DNA of 58,772 nt from Zoogloea ramigera (GCF_006539865.1 NZ_BJNV01000023.1:1-58772); one strand, 5' to 3'; counted from the first letter of the stretch, positions 36,225-45,015 are shown. A program made the numbers and translations. Notes: generated by a model from the sequence alone, not told the origin.

Positions 36225-38271
36225 ATCGCCCCTCCGCCTTGAAGCACATGAAGGCGGCCGCACCTTCGGCCATGCGCCGCTCCCACGCATCCTGAGAATC
36301 GAGGGCGGGAATACGGCCGCGCTCCTTTTTGAACTGGACGGCCCGAATGGCCATATCCTTTGCCTCATCCGGCGTCAGGCTCGTACGCTTGGCAGAGATG
36401 GCGGCCGCAACTTGCTTCAAGCTGTCCTCGCTCATGGTCTTGGCGAGGATGGCGTAGGCTTCGCCGAATGGATTGATGCGGTCGATGAGGTCGATGTCCA
36501 GTTCGCGCACGTCCATCGCAAAACGGCGCACGCCGTCGATCAGGGCCGTATTGGGCGATCCGTCGCTCTCGCCTTCGGTGACAAGCCGCTTGGCCTGTTG
36601 CGTCAGGTTGAGGGCGGCGATGGCGTGCTGTCGCACTGCCTCCTGATCTTCGGCGTCAAGCTCAGGATACTTGTCCTTGATGATCTTGCCCATGCGAACC
36701 TGCGTCAGCTCCTCGGGCACCAGCTCGTCATCGAACAGGCCGCGCTCGATGGTGGGCTTATCCTGTACGAAGGCAGCGATGACCTCGTTCAAGTCTTCCT
36801 GGCAGATGCGCGCGGCCTCTTTGCTCTTGGGTTCCGCGAGGCCCTTGATCTCGATCTGGTAAGCCCCTGTCTGCTCATTGACGCCGATGTTGCAGCGGTC
36901 CGGATCGTAGCCATTCTCGCCATAGTCAAAGCCCGGCGTGGGGCCGCTATCGGGGTTCTTGGGCTTAAACTCAAAGCGCGGGGCCAGCACCTGCTCCATC
37001 AACAGGCTCGCAGCGATGGCCTTTAAGGTATCGTTGATGGCCTCGGTGACAGCTTCCTCGGTCGCATCCGGCTCGGCAATCAAGTTGGTAAACCTAGCGC
37101 GAGTCTTGCCCGGTGCGTCGCGGGTTGCACGCCCGATGATCTGAACGATCTCGGTCAGGCTGGCACGGTAGCCCACTGTCAGCGCGTGTTCACACCAAAT
37201 CCAGTCGAAGCCCTCCTTCGCCATGCCCAGCGCAATGATGAGGTCCACATGATCCCGGTTGTTCTTCTGCGCCGGGTCTTTCAGTGCAGTGGATACGCGG
37301 TCACGCTTCGTAGCATCGTCATCAACCAGGTCCGCAATGCGCAACACGCGGCCATCCGGACGCTTGACGAGCTGAAAACCGGTGGCGGCGTCAATGCCCT
37401 GCCACTCCCCCAGCGCCTCGATGATGTGCTCCACCTCGCGCATCTTGTCCTTCGTGCTTTCGCGCGAATTCACGTTGGGAATGTGGATGATGGTCTTCTC
37501 TGCCGGGTCGAGGACATTGAGGATGTCATCGACGTAAGGCCCGCTGTAGAAGAAGTAGCCGATGTCGAGTTGCTTCAGGTACTCGTAGCCGTTGAGCTGT
37601 TCGTAGTAGGTGTAGGTGACGGTATCGAACTTCGACTCGTCCTGCGGGGCCAGCACGGCCTCGGCGTCACCCCGAAAGTAGGAGCCGGTCATGGCGACGA
37701 TGTGGGTCTTGCCTCGCGCAATGAACTGCCCCAGGTGCAGGCCGAGCTTGTTGTCGGGGTTGGCTGAAACGTGGTGAAACTCATCGACGGCGATCATGCG
37801 ATCTTCGAACGCCTCCACGCCGTAGGCATCAACCGCGAAGCGAAAGGTGGCGTGGGTGCAGACCAGGACATCGTCGCCACTATCGAGGAACGCGCCCAGC
37901 GACTTAACCTTGCCGCCGTTGTCGTTGCCCGGCGCGTTGCACAGGTTCCACTTGGGTTCAACCTGCCAGTCGGACCAGAAGCCGTACTTCGACAGCGGCT
38001 CGTCGTTGAAGCTGGCACCGATGGACTTCTCCGGCACAACGATGACGGCCTGCTTCAAGCCCTGGTACTTGAGCTTGTCGAGTGCCACGAACATCAGGGC
38101 ACGGCTCTTGCCCGATGCGGGCGGCGACTTAATGAGCAGGTATTGCTCGCCCCGCTTCTCGTAAGCCCGCTCCTGCATTGGCCGCATCCCAAGCGCATTT
38201 GCTTTGGTCGACGCACCATTGCGGGCGTAGGTGACGGAAACGGACGGTACGGACTTGATCTTGTCGCTCAT
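36217..38271 (-). CDS. DEAD/DEAH-box SF2 helicase of the defence-like module
   Basis: A 684-aa superfamily 2 ATPase related to the Res/HsdR motor. Walker A is SPPASGKSRA (residues 49-58), and Walker B is IAVDEFHHVSA. Motif III is AMTGSYFRG, and motif VI is IVQIIGRATRDAPGK. The remaining C-terminal 270 residues are helical, with no PD-(D/E)XK nuclease motif visible, so cleavage would need another subunit. The ATG overlaps the methyltransferase stop by 4 bp, and the stop overlaps the GIY-YIG gene. The three are therefore made as a set, most simply read as modification, translocation and cleavage functions. Confidence 0.9.
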   Translation of the reverse strand: MSDKIKSVPSVSVTYARNGASTKANALGMRPMQERAYEKRGEQYLLIKSPPASGKSRALMFVALDKLKYQGLKQAVIVVPEKSIGASFNDEPLSKYGFWSDWQVEPKWNLCNAPGNDNGGKVKSLGAFLDSGDDVLVCTHATFRFAVDAYGVEAFEDRMIAVDEFHHVSANPDNKLGLHLGQFIARGKTHIVAMTGSYFRGDAEAVLAPQDESKFDTVTYTYYEQLNGYEYLKQLDIGYFFYSGPYVDDILNVLDPAEKTIIHIPNVNSRESTKDKMREVEHIIEALGEWQGIDAATGFQLVKRPDGRVLRIADLVDDDATKRDRVSTALKDPAQKNNRDHVDLIIALGMAKEGFDWIWCEHALTVGYRASLTEIVQIIGRATRDAPGKTRARFTNLIAEPDATEEAVTEAINDTLKAIAASLLMEQVLAPRFEFKPKNPDSGPTPGFDYGENGYDPDRCNIGVNEQTGAYQIEIKGLAEPKSKEAARICQEDLNEVIAAFVQDKPTIERGLFDDELVPEELTQVRMGKIIKDKYPELDAEDQEAVRQHAIAALNLTQQAKRLVTEGESDGSPNTALIDGVRRFAMDVRELDIDLIDRINPFGEAYAILAKTMSEDSLKQVAAAISAKRTSLTPDEAKDMAIRAVQFKKERGRIPALDSQDAWERRMAEGAAAFMCFKAEGRYE

Positions 38272-41066
38272 GCGTTGGCTCCCGCCTTGCGCTTCTTGCC
38301 CTTGGCCGGTGCAGCCGAAGCGGTCATCTTGGTATAGAGGTCAAACAGCTTTTCCAGCCGCTCGGTGTCGTTTTTGAATCGCCTGCCAATGTAGATGCGC
38401 TCCAGAACTTCGTCGTTACGCTCATGCGCAGCACGCAGGTCTGCGGGCATGTTCTCGGGGTCATACAGGTCCGCGATGGTCGCGGGGAAGTGATGCTCCC
38501 GCGCCAGCAGGATGTCCTCAGCACAGCGCGTGAGATCAGCCCTGTTTTTCTCGGTCAGAGTCGGCACCGGGAACGTGTTCCAGCCAAGGGTGTTGGAGTA
38601 GCGGAAGTCTGTTTTCATCTTGCCGCAGACGGTGGCGATCCAGACCAGGTGCAGGCGGCTTGCGATGAGCGCCATGTTCCAGAGCGGGGCGTCGTAGAGG
38701 GCAAAGGCTTCACTTGTGACGGTGCTATAGCTGTCAATTAATCCAACCGGCAAATACGGCCTGAGCTCTGATGAAGTACGGGGCATGGCAAGAGTCCATC
38801 TATGCCCAATACGCATCTCCCTCATTTGGTGCGCACGAGCAGCCATTTCATTGGCACCTGTGTCTCGGCTGGCCAAGCGCACTGCTCGAACACCTTCAAT
38901 ACGCCTCGCAATTTCCGGTATAGCCTCGGCCTCTGTCAGATGTTCGTCTTCAATCCATAAGCAATGGCGCTCCAACCCACGTATGAATTCAGCAGAGCCA
39001 TAAATACGACGGATGAAGCGGCCCTTTTGCTTTTCGTTCAACCCCAACGCATCAACTTCGGAACGTGACAGCAACAAATATCCACCATCGACCGGCTTAT
39101 TGCCAAAGCTCATTTCGGCTTGTCCCGAAAGTGGACGCGAAGACTTTTCAACAATGACATCCACGCTTGGAACCAAGTAAGCATTGATGTTAGCAACCTC
39201 TTTTAGCGCCAACCGGTCCCCGTTTTCTGCCAGAGCCTCCGTATACAGCTTTCGCAAGGCTGGTGGCTGTGCAGAAAGCCCCACAATTACCACCATCACA
39301 CCCGCGTTGTGACTGGCAAGGTTGGCCCACTTGAAAGACGTATAGGAAAAGTGAATCTGGCAGCCGGTTGCAAAAATCAACGGCCACAGAATAGGCACTT
39401 GCTGCCCTTGACAGATGGAATTGGTGGACACGAAGGCCGCATTGGCTGGACTACGAGCACAGTAATCCGCCGCTTTCACAAACCAGCCAGCCACATAATC
39501 CAGCGATTTCCAGCTGTTGGTGCGCCTACCCAGCACGGCCTGCAAATCCGCCTTCTGAGAAGCATCTTGCCAAGTCGATCCAAGGTACGGTGGATTGCCG
39601 CAGAGATAGACTTCACCCCCTTCGTTACTGAAATCTATTTCTGACTGTTCCAATGGTGTTTGGAACAAATCGTCTCCCACCAGTTTGACGCTGGTGCCCT
39701 TGGCTGGACAGGCTTGCTCCCAGTCGATTTGCAACGCATTACCAGCAGTAATCCAGTTTTCATTACGCAGAGGCAGGAATTCAGCTAAGGCCAGCTTCTG
39801 CCCTCGGTACTGCACGTCGCACTGATACTCGGCGATAACCAGTGCCAGGCGGGCAATCTCCGCAGGAAAGTCACGCAGCTCAATCCCGCGAAAGTTGGTT
39901 AGCTGGATTTCTGATGCACGATCCGGCTCGCTGCGCCGCCGGTTGATCTCGGCCTCGATGGCACGCATTTCCTTGTAGGCGATGACCAGGAAATTGCCCG
40001 AGCCGCAGGCTGGGTCGAAAACCCTGATCTTAGCAATGCGCTTGCGCAGGTTGAGCAACATGCGGGCGTTGTCGCCCGCTTCCTCCAGCTTCGCCCGCAG
40101 ATCGTCGATGAAAAGCGGGTTCAGCACTTTTAGGATGTTGGGAACACTGGTGTAGTGCATCCCCAGCTCGCCGCGCTCCTCGTCTTCTGCGACGGCCTGG
40201 ATCATTGAGCCGAAGATGTCAGGGTTGATCTTGGTCCAGTCTAGACTGCCAACGTGCAGCAGGTAGGAGCGGGCAATCTTGCTGAATTTCGGCACGTCCA
40301 TGCTGCCGGAGAACAGACCACCGTTGACGTACGGGAAGTCAGTGCTGTCGGCCCAGCGGGGGAGCTTGGCTGCCGCCCGGTCCTCACGCCTGGTGTTCAT
40401 GGCCTGGAACAGCGTGCTTATCACCTCGTGCGTGTTGGATGAGTCCCTCGCGCTCATTTGCGCAACGGTTTCGGTGAACTTGCCCTTACCCCCGAAGATG
40501 TCCGTATCCTCGGCAAAGAAGCAGAAAATCAGCCGCGCCATGAAGTGATTCATGTCATGGCGGCGCTCGGCCTTGCCCCACTCAGGATTGTCCCTCAGCA
40601 GTTCGACGTAGAGCCGGTTAAGTCGGCTGGTTGCCCGGATGTCGAATGCGTTCTCGGTGATCTGTCGGACGGTGCTGATGCCCGCCAACGGGAGGAAGAA
40701 GCCGAAATGGTCGGGAAAGTCCTTGAAAGCACAGGCGACTGTCTCGCCGCTGGTTAGGTCTTCGGCCTCGAAGTCCACGCCGTCGGTGGCGAGGATGAAC
40801 TTGGCCTTGGCCTTGGCCGTCGCCGGGCTGGCTTTGAGAGCGGCCAGAGTCTGCGTCACCTGCCCAGCGTTGGCGGTCAGGATGTGAATATTGCTGGTCT
40901 GGAGAACACCACCGAGGTCAGACTTGTTCGACGCCCCCGCGCGCAGGCGTTTGATGGTCGTCGCCTTGTTGCCAAAGGCTTCAAGGAAGGTATAAGGGAA
41001 CTCTGCGGGATCGAATGGCTGCTCCGCAAGGTCGGTGATGGCTTGTTCGATTTCTACGGCGTTCAT
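38268..41066 (-). CDS. MmeI/YeeA-like DNA methyltransferase
   Basis: A 932-aa N6-adenine-type DNA methyltransferase. SAM-binding motif I is VFDPACGSGNFLVIAYKEM (about residue 355), and the catalytic motif IV is LCGNPPYLGS (about 505). An upstream helical region has LIFCFFAEDTDIFGG, typical of MmeI-like enzymes. The segment after the catalytic domain (about 600-900) probably recognises the target sequence. The N-terminal region where type IIL enzymes carry a nuclease shows ILATDGVDFEAEDL, but no convincing D-ExK set, so this may be a pure methyltransferase. A purine-rich ribosome-binding site (GAGGAAGGG) precedes ATG 41066. It is the first gene of the module. Confidence 0.9.
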   Translation of the reverse strand: MNAVEIEQAITDLAEQPFDPAEFPYTFLEAFGNKATTIKRLRAGASNKSDLGGVLQTSNIHILTANAGQVTQTLAALKASPATAKAKAKFILATDGVDFEAEDLTSGETVACAFKDFPDHFGFFLPLAGISTVRQITENAFDIRATSRLNRLYVELLRDNPEWGKAERRHDMNHFMARLIFCFFAEDTDIFGGKGKFTETVAQMSARDSSNTHEVISTLFQAMNTRREDRAAAKLPRWADSTDFPYVNGGLFSGSMDVPKFSKIARSYLLHVGSLDWTKINPDIFGSMIQAVAEDEERGELGMHYTSVPNILKVLNPLFIDDLRAKLEEAGDNARMLLNLRKRIAKIRVFDPACGSGNFLVIAYKEMRAIEAEINRRRSEPDRASEIQLTNFRGIELRDFPAEIARLALVIAEYQCDVQYRGQKLALAEFLPLRNENWITAGNALQIDWEQACPAKGTSVKLVGDDLFQTPLEQSEIDFSNEGGEVYLCGNPPYLGSTWQDASQKADLQAVLGRRTNSWKSLDYVAGWFVKAADYCARSPANAAFVSTNSICQGQQVPILWPLIFATGCQIHFSYTSFKWANLASHNAGVMVVIVGLSAQPPALRKLYTEALAENGDRLALKEVANINAYLVPSVDVIVEKSSRPLSGQAEMSFGNKPVDGGYLLLSRSEVDALGLNEKQKGRFIRRIYGSAEFIRGLERHCLWIEDEHLTEAEAIPEIARRIEGVRAVRLASRDTGANEMAARAHQMREMRIGHRWTLAMPRTSSELRPYLPVGLIDSYSTVTSEAFALYDAPLWNMALIASRLHLVWIATVCGKMKTDFRYSNTLGWNTFPVPTLTEKNRADLTRCAEDILLAREHHFPATIADLYDPENMPADLRAAHERNDEVLERIYIGRRFKNDTERLEKLFDLYTKMTASAAPAKGKKRKAGANA

Positions 41067-41213
41067 GGGCGTGCAGCCCTTCCTCGGGGCGTGGCCGTCT
41101 GGCTGCTATCGTTTTTCGGGGTGCTCATGTCTTGTCCTGCGTTTTTCTGGCTACGTGATCCGAGTTCCGCTCACTGCAGGCTCGCATCTCGATGGCCCGC
41201 ACGCACGTAGAAA

Positions 41214-41828
41214 TTAAGTCCGGTTGAGCAGTTTTAGCCCATCCGGACGCAGCTCGCCTTTCGGGGAGATATGACGGTAAAGTGTCTGCCGCGTGATGTC
41301 GAGTTCATGGCAAAGGTCACCGACGACGGTTTCAGGCTGCCCCATGGCTGCCATCGCTAAGCGCAACTTGGCTGGGGTCATTTTAAACGGCCGGCCGCCC
41401 TTCCGGCCTCGCGCCCGGGCGGATGCCAAGCCGGCCAGTGTGCGTTCGGCGATCAGCTCGCGCTCAAATTCAGCGAGTGCCGCGAAGATGCCGAAGACCA
41501 GCTTACCGGCCGCTGTAGTCGTATCGACCGCCGCGCCGTGCCCGGTCAACACTTTTAGGCCAATACCGCGCCCGGTGAGCTCATGGACCGTATTAATCAA
41601 ATGGCGTAGGTCGCGCCCGAGCCGGTCCAGTTTCCATACGACCAGGGTGTCGCCAGGGCGTAGCGCCTTCAGGCAGTTCGCGAGACCGTGGCGATCCTCA
41701 AGCTTGCCAGACGCCTGATCCTCGTAAAGATGTGCGGGATCGACGCCAGCCGCGATCAGCGCGTCTTGCTGCAGATCAGTGGCTTGTGAGCCGTCCGCCT
41801 TAGATACTCGCATGTAACCGATCAACAT
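41214..41828 (-). CDS. Serine recombinase (resolvase/invertase family)
   Basis: A 204-aa small serine recombinase. The nucleophile is Ser9 in IGYMRVSKADGSQ. YEDQASGKLEDRHGL, VVWKLDRLGRDL and AEFERELIAERT form the resolvase catalytic core. The C-terminal helix-turn-helix (DLCHELDITRQTLYRHIS) binds DNA. Length and motifs are those of Tn3-type TnpR or phage/plasmid DNA invertases. A res-like inverted repeat lies directly upstream of its start. No transposase gene is nearby, so it is either a leftover of a Tn3-family element or part of a multimer/cargo resolution system of this element. Confidence 0.92.
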   Translation of the reverse strand: MLIGYMRVSKADGSQATDLQQDALIAAGVDPAHLYEDQASGKLEDRHGLANCLKALRPGDTLVVWKLDRLGRDLRHLINTVHELTGRGIGLKVLTGHGAAVDTTTAAGKLVFGIFAALAEFERELIAERTLAGLASARARGRKGGRPFKMTPAKLRLAMAAMGQPETVVGDLCHELDITRQTLYRHISPKGELRPDGLKLLNRT

Positions 41829-41835
41829 CTCTTGG

Positions 41836-41865
41836 CTGTCACATATACGTTCGATTGTGTGACAG
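41836..41865. promoter_or_regulatory. Res-like recombination/operator site of the resolvase
   Basis: An inverted repeat CTGTCACA / TGTGACAG is separated by 14 bp and begins 8 bp upstream of the resolvase ATG. Further TGTC/GACA half-sites follow up to 41907. Size and position fit resolvase subsites. Confidence 0.6.
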
Positions 41866-41914
41866 TGTGCGACAAGAAACGTCTGCTGTCAAAAACTGTC
41901 ACTTAACAAGTCAT

Positions 41915-42127
41915 TTATTCTAAGTGTTGCAAAGGGTCTGTTCGACTCATTAAGTGATGTGAGTTCCGAGGATATCTTCTTGGCAAACCGGGTGTCTTGA
42001 CTTCGGCGTGTCGCTCCTCGACCTCCAATGTTTCTTGGAAATGGAACGTAGTGTCGTTCACGTGGAGCTCGCTTTGCAGGCTGACGTGGATCGGACCCTC
42101 AACGTCGCCCGCGCCGGAGGTGAGCAA
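41915..42127 (-). CDS. Small ORF of unknown status (70 aa)
   Basis: A 70-codon reading frame (starts MLTSGAGDVEGPIHV) upstream of the resolvase. Composition is protein-like and acidic, with no recognisable domain and no clear ribosome-binding site. It may be a real small protein, or a fragment left from an earlier transposon insertion. The opposite strand is no better. Low confidence. Confidence 0.25.
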   Translation of the reverse strand: MLTSGAGDVEGPIHVSLQSELHVNDTTFHFQETLEVEERHAEVKTPGLPRRYPRNSHHLMSRTDPLQHLE

Positions 42128-42252
42128 ATGAGAACAGTTCCCGAGCCGACACTTTTACCGCACGATGGCCGTCCCTCCACCTGAACACTGTTTCGGAATA
42201 AGCGCTATGAGCCCGTGCGCTACAAACTGCACGCTATGACAATCCCGGTAGA

Positions 42253-43344
42253 ATGTCGCAAGGCGATCCCTCCTGGAATGCCACTAACGGCTCAACCGAT
42301 TACCTTGGCTCCGACGCCGGTAGCCCACTTACCAAAGAAATTGCTGCAACCTCTGACATGAAACTATCCGACATCGTACAGGCGACCAAGCGGTTACTGC
42401 CGTCGCTTCAACCCCTGCCGACCCGGTTTCGGGCTTACCAACTGAAGACGAAAGGGGCGTCGTTTTCGTACTGGGACAGCAAAGAGTTCACCTTAATTGA
42501 AGCTCGGGTGACGGAAGCAAGTCGGCTGAATCTGGTCTATGAGCTCGAGTGCTGCAATAAGTCGCACATCGACAAATTGCACATCACAAGCTGGGATGAA
42601 GATCACTGCGCGCTGGCAGAGTTGCGTGAAATATTGTCGACTTGGAAGCCGCGCACAGTAGAGTATCCCGGATATACCCCTAGTACCGATAACGGCAAAG
42701 AGTGCCTTAAGGAAATCCGCGCCTACGTCACTGGCGCGAAGAATTCGGCAAAAGCGGTTGCGGTAACCCCAGCGTATGTTAAGAGCCTTGAAAACGCGAA
42801 GGCATACGGATACAAGAACGTCATTTTTCACCCGCGCCAGCTCGTCGACAAACCCAACGACAATTCCACGGTCAAGCTGTTTCGCACGGGTTGCTTTAAT
42901 GTGCTGAGTTTAGGCGACGTTGAGTCGACAGACATTGCGGCGCTCATCAAGGCATCAACCGTCGCGTGCCGCGAGATTGATGTGCTGATTCTGCCCCACC
43001 ATGGCGCAAACAACGGCTTTCTTACGAGCGATCTGCTTGATGAAATCAAGCCAAAGTTAGCGGTCTGCGGGGTGAATTTTGATAATCAGTATGGACATGT
43101 AGCAGCAGAGATTCGTGCCTTGTTGTCTCGGAAAAACATCCCATTAGCCACGACGACACGTGGCGACGTTATCGTTACTTCCGATAATGGGACGTCGGCT
43201 GTTCAGTATGTCGATTCCATGGGAGACACCACTGAAGTTCATAAGGGGGGCGATTTCGAACCTAAAAAATTCGACATCCTCAAGCATCCCGATGCAGCGC
43301 GCGCTCGACTACAGGGAGCGCCGTATCGCGCAATAAAGCGATAG
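42253..43344 (+). CDS. ComEC-like metallo-beta-lactamase-fold protein
   Basis: Up to 363 aa; an internal ATG at 42358 is an alternative start and neither has a good ribosome-binding site. The core resembles the C-terminal hydrolase domain of ComEC/Rec2. LHITSWDEDHCALAEL stands in the place of the H-x-H-x-D-H motif with the first His replaced by Ser. LSLGDVESTD, VLILPHHGANNGF and the CGVNFDNQYGHVAAEI block follow. The last two carry metal-binding residues. No membrane helices or signal peptide are seen, so this is a stand-alone cytosolic hydrolase. It converges on the patatin gene with a one-base gap. Partner and substrate are unknown; a nucleotide or phosphodiester substrate is only a family-based guess. 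Confidence 0.78.
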   Translation: MSQGDPSWNATNGSTDYLGSDAGSPLTKEIAATSDMKLSDIVQATKRLLPSLQPLPTRFRAYQLKTKGASFSYWDSKEFTLIEARVTEASRLNLVYELECCNKSHIDKLHITSWDEDHCALAELREILSTWKPRTVEYPGYTPSTDNGKECLKEIRAYVTGAKNSAKAVAVTPAYVKSLENAKAYGYKNVIFHPRQLVDKPNDNSTVKLFRTGCFNVLSLGDVESTDIAALIKASTVACREIDVLILPHHGANNGFLTSDLLDEIKPKLAVCGVNFDNQYGHVAAEIRALLSRKNIPLATTTRGDVIVTSDNGTSAVQYVDSMGDTTEVHKGGDFEPKKFDILKHPDAARARLQGAPYRAIKR

Positions 43345-43345
43345 A

Positions 43346-44482
43346 TTAAGCAACCTTTCCTTGCTGGTCTCCTAGCAAGTAGGGGTAAGCCAACTGCACG
43401 GCCCGGGCTGTTTCGTAGCCATGGCGTTCGACGAGATCGAACTTTTCCGGTTCAAGGCTGTGAAGATTCGTCGGCACCGTTCGCGCCAGTTCGATCTCGG
43501 TATCACTAAGCCAGCTTTGTGAATCGCTTACGAGACGGGGGCTCTTCGCAAAAAGCTGACCAGGGAGCGTACCAATACGAAGGTAGGCTCCGCCATGCTC
43601 GCCACGAAGGAATTGGACAAAGGAACGCACTCTGAGCGCACGGGTCTGGTCGGTGACGATGTCCAGGAGTCGTTTAATCCGGAATGGGCTCAGGCCCCAG
43701 AAATTGAACCCGCTCGTCAGTGGTGCTCCGGCGTCGGACGCAACAATCCGATACGCGCCCTGGGCTTCATTCCGGCTCAGGTCAAATAAGGCTTCCAGGC
43801 CGAGATTGTCATAGACACCACCATCGTAGATGTGCAAGGTTGGATACGGTACAGAGATTGGCTTTGCCTCTTCATTTGACGTCCCCCAATACGGGCGTTT
43901 CGACCAACTGTACTTTCGCGCATCAATGGCTAGCGGTCCGATTCCAACCGGAAAGGCAGCCGACGTTGCCATGGCCGTTGCTAGCGGAAAATTGGAGGCA
44001 TCCGCATACCCAAGTTCATAGTCCCCCAGCTGGCTGAGTTTGAATCGGAAGCGCTTTCCGGTCTCCGCCGTTGTTCCGTTAATGGTCCATTCCGGGGAAG
44101 CGGGCAGGTCTGCCAAACATTGGTCAATTCCCCAAGTCTCCTTTATTGCTTGGGCAATGACGTTGGCTCGTGAGAAAGCGGAGCGCCAATTGAGTGGTTG
44201 GAAAGCCAGTCGTCTAATTGCCGATGACTGCAGATCCCGACTCGTGATTAGGTCCCTAATCATCGGCGCTGTACGGGTCAAATACGTGTCTGACGACGGC
44301 CAAGTCATCTCAGAACGGTGAAAAACGAGGCCAATCAGCAAGCTTGCCCCCGAGACGGTGGACAGGTGACTGACTCGTTCGAGTTGGCCTTGCTCAGCCA
44401 AATATCTCAGCACTCCTGAATGAAAGGCCAGCGCACGAATGCCGCCACCTGAGAATGCTAAGGCTATGTCGTTGGACTGCAT
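43346..44482 (-). CDS. Patatin-like phospholipase
   Basis: A 378-aa lipid acyl hydrolase of the patatin fold. The oxyanion loop is FSGGGIRALAFHSG (residues 10-23). The nucleophile is Ser44 in STVSGASLL, which departs from G-x-S-x-G in a way seen in other bacterial patatins. The catalytic Asp lies in IYDGGVYDNLG. ATG 44482 has AAAGAG upstream; the frame open further upstream is rejected. Patatins serve as membrane-degrading effectors in several anti-phage systems (for example CapV in CBASS). Here no cyclic-nucleotide synthase is adjacent and the only close neighbour is the convergent MBL-fold gene, so a defence role is inference. It is the last gene before the right end of the element. Confidence 0.87.
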   Translation of the reverse strand: MQSNDIALAFSGGGIRALAFHSGVLRYLAEQGQLERVSHLSTVSGASLLIGLVFHRSEMTWPSSDTYLTRTAPMIRDLITSRDLQSSAIRRLAFQPLNWRSAFSRANVIAQAIKETWGIDQCLADLPASPEWTINGTTAETGKRFRFKLSQLGDYELGYADASNFPLATAMATSAAFPVGIGPLAIDARKYSWSKRPYWGTSNEEAKPISVPYPTLHIYDGGVYDNLGLEALFDLSRNEAQGAYRIVASDAGAPLTSGFNFWGLSPFRIKRLLDIVTDQTRALRVRSFVQFLRGEHGGAYLRIGTLPGQLFAKSPRLVSDSQSWLSDTEIELARTVPTNLHSLEPEKFDLVERHGYETARAVQLAYPYLLGDQQGKVA

Positions 44483-44947
44483 TAAAATGCTCTTTCTACA
44501 TACTTCCGTAGGTTCGGCGACTGGCAACTTCTGGCCGGGTCGAGCCAAGCAGTTTGCCAAGTTCGTTGCTGCAAAGCGGCCGTACATCGCCGCCAATCTA
44601 CCCAAATCTCGATGACATCGCCAACGGCAGGTGATGGCCGGTTGCCGCCTGATGACTTGAAGATGGTCGGGCAACCGATTTCGCTGGACAGTTGTGGTGC
44701 GAGTCAGTGGTCAAGTGGCGCGATATTTCGCAGTCAGGCGAAGTTCATTGCCTCACGGGGTGAGGCGAACAAGAATCGTCAAGATCCGCTGGTAGCGGAT
44801 CGAGTGGGATGGCCTGCAGCGTATGCTGACAAGCACTTGCCCGAAAACACGAGCAGGCTTATAGAGCAAGCGTTGCCCGCACTTGCCAAGCGATTTTTCC
44901 CAGTACTAGCGGGGTTTTGGGATACTGGGCAAGTGTTGCGCTTCGTA
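44483..44947. other. Non-coding right end of the element with repeated CACTTGCC sites
   Basis: No convincing gene lies between the patatin start and the junction. Close to the end are CACTTGCCC (44834-44842), CACTTGCCA (44880-44888) and the inverted copy GGGCAAGTG (44927-44935). The left end has the related ACTTGC at 24413-24418. These are candidate recombinase arm-binding sites. Confidence 0.5.
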
Positions 44948-45015
44948 TACCAGGCGAAGGTCATGAACACGTTGGACGCCGCGAGCAGCAGCGCCGTCTG
45001 GGCCCAGATCGGCAT
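44779..45015 (-). pseudogene. 5' part of interrupted DUF486 gene, fused to element sequence
   Basis: The host part is codons 1-23 (MPIWAQTALLLAASNVFMTF then AWY), 45015-44947, forming the first membrane helix. Reading then continues out of context into the element (TKRNTCPVSQNP...) and stops at 44779, giving a 78-residue chimera. The start codon overlaps the folK stop (TAATG), as expected for an operon partner of folK. The remainder of the gene is at 24390-24109. Confidence 0.9.
44948..44956. repeat. Right junction direct repeat (attachment core or target duplication)
   Basis: TACCAGGCG is identical to 24383-24391. Element sequence lies to the left and the host DUF486 codons to the right. 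Confidence 0.88.

Larger units (their letters stand above)
24383..44956. mobile_element. Tyrosine-recombinase-trio integrative element, about 20.6 kb, inserted in a DUF486 gene
   Basis: The element is bounded by a 9-bp direct repeat (TACCAGGCG at 24383-24391 and 44948-44956) that lies exactly where the host DUF486 reading frame is broken. Base composition inside is visibly less GC-rich than the flanks. The left end encodes three tyrosine recombinases, two small proteins and a RecD2-like helicase in one coupled operon. The remaining 11.5 kb is cargo: a regulator, a DUF2726 protein, a methyltransferase/helicase/nuclease module, a serine resolvase, an MBL-fold protein and a patatin. The trio recalls Tn554-type and recombinase-in-trio elements, but the two 710-aa recombinases and the linked helicase differ from those. 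No conjugation or phage genes are present. Confidence 0.9.

Noticed and set aside
35040-44482. CBASS or other named cyclic-nucleotide system
   Set aside because: A patatin is present, but no CD-NTase, E1/E2 or JAB gene was found, so the name is not supported.
24383-44956. Conjugative element or prophage
   Set aside because: No relaxase, type IV secretion, capsid or tail genes are seen. Mobility genes are tyrosine recombinases, a helicase and one resolvase.
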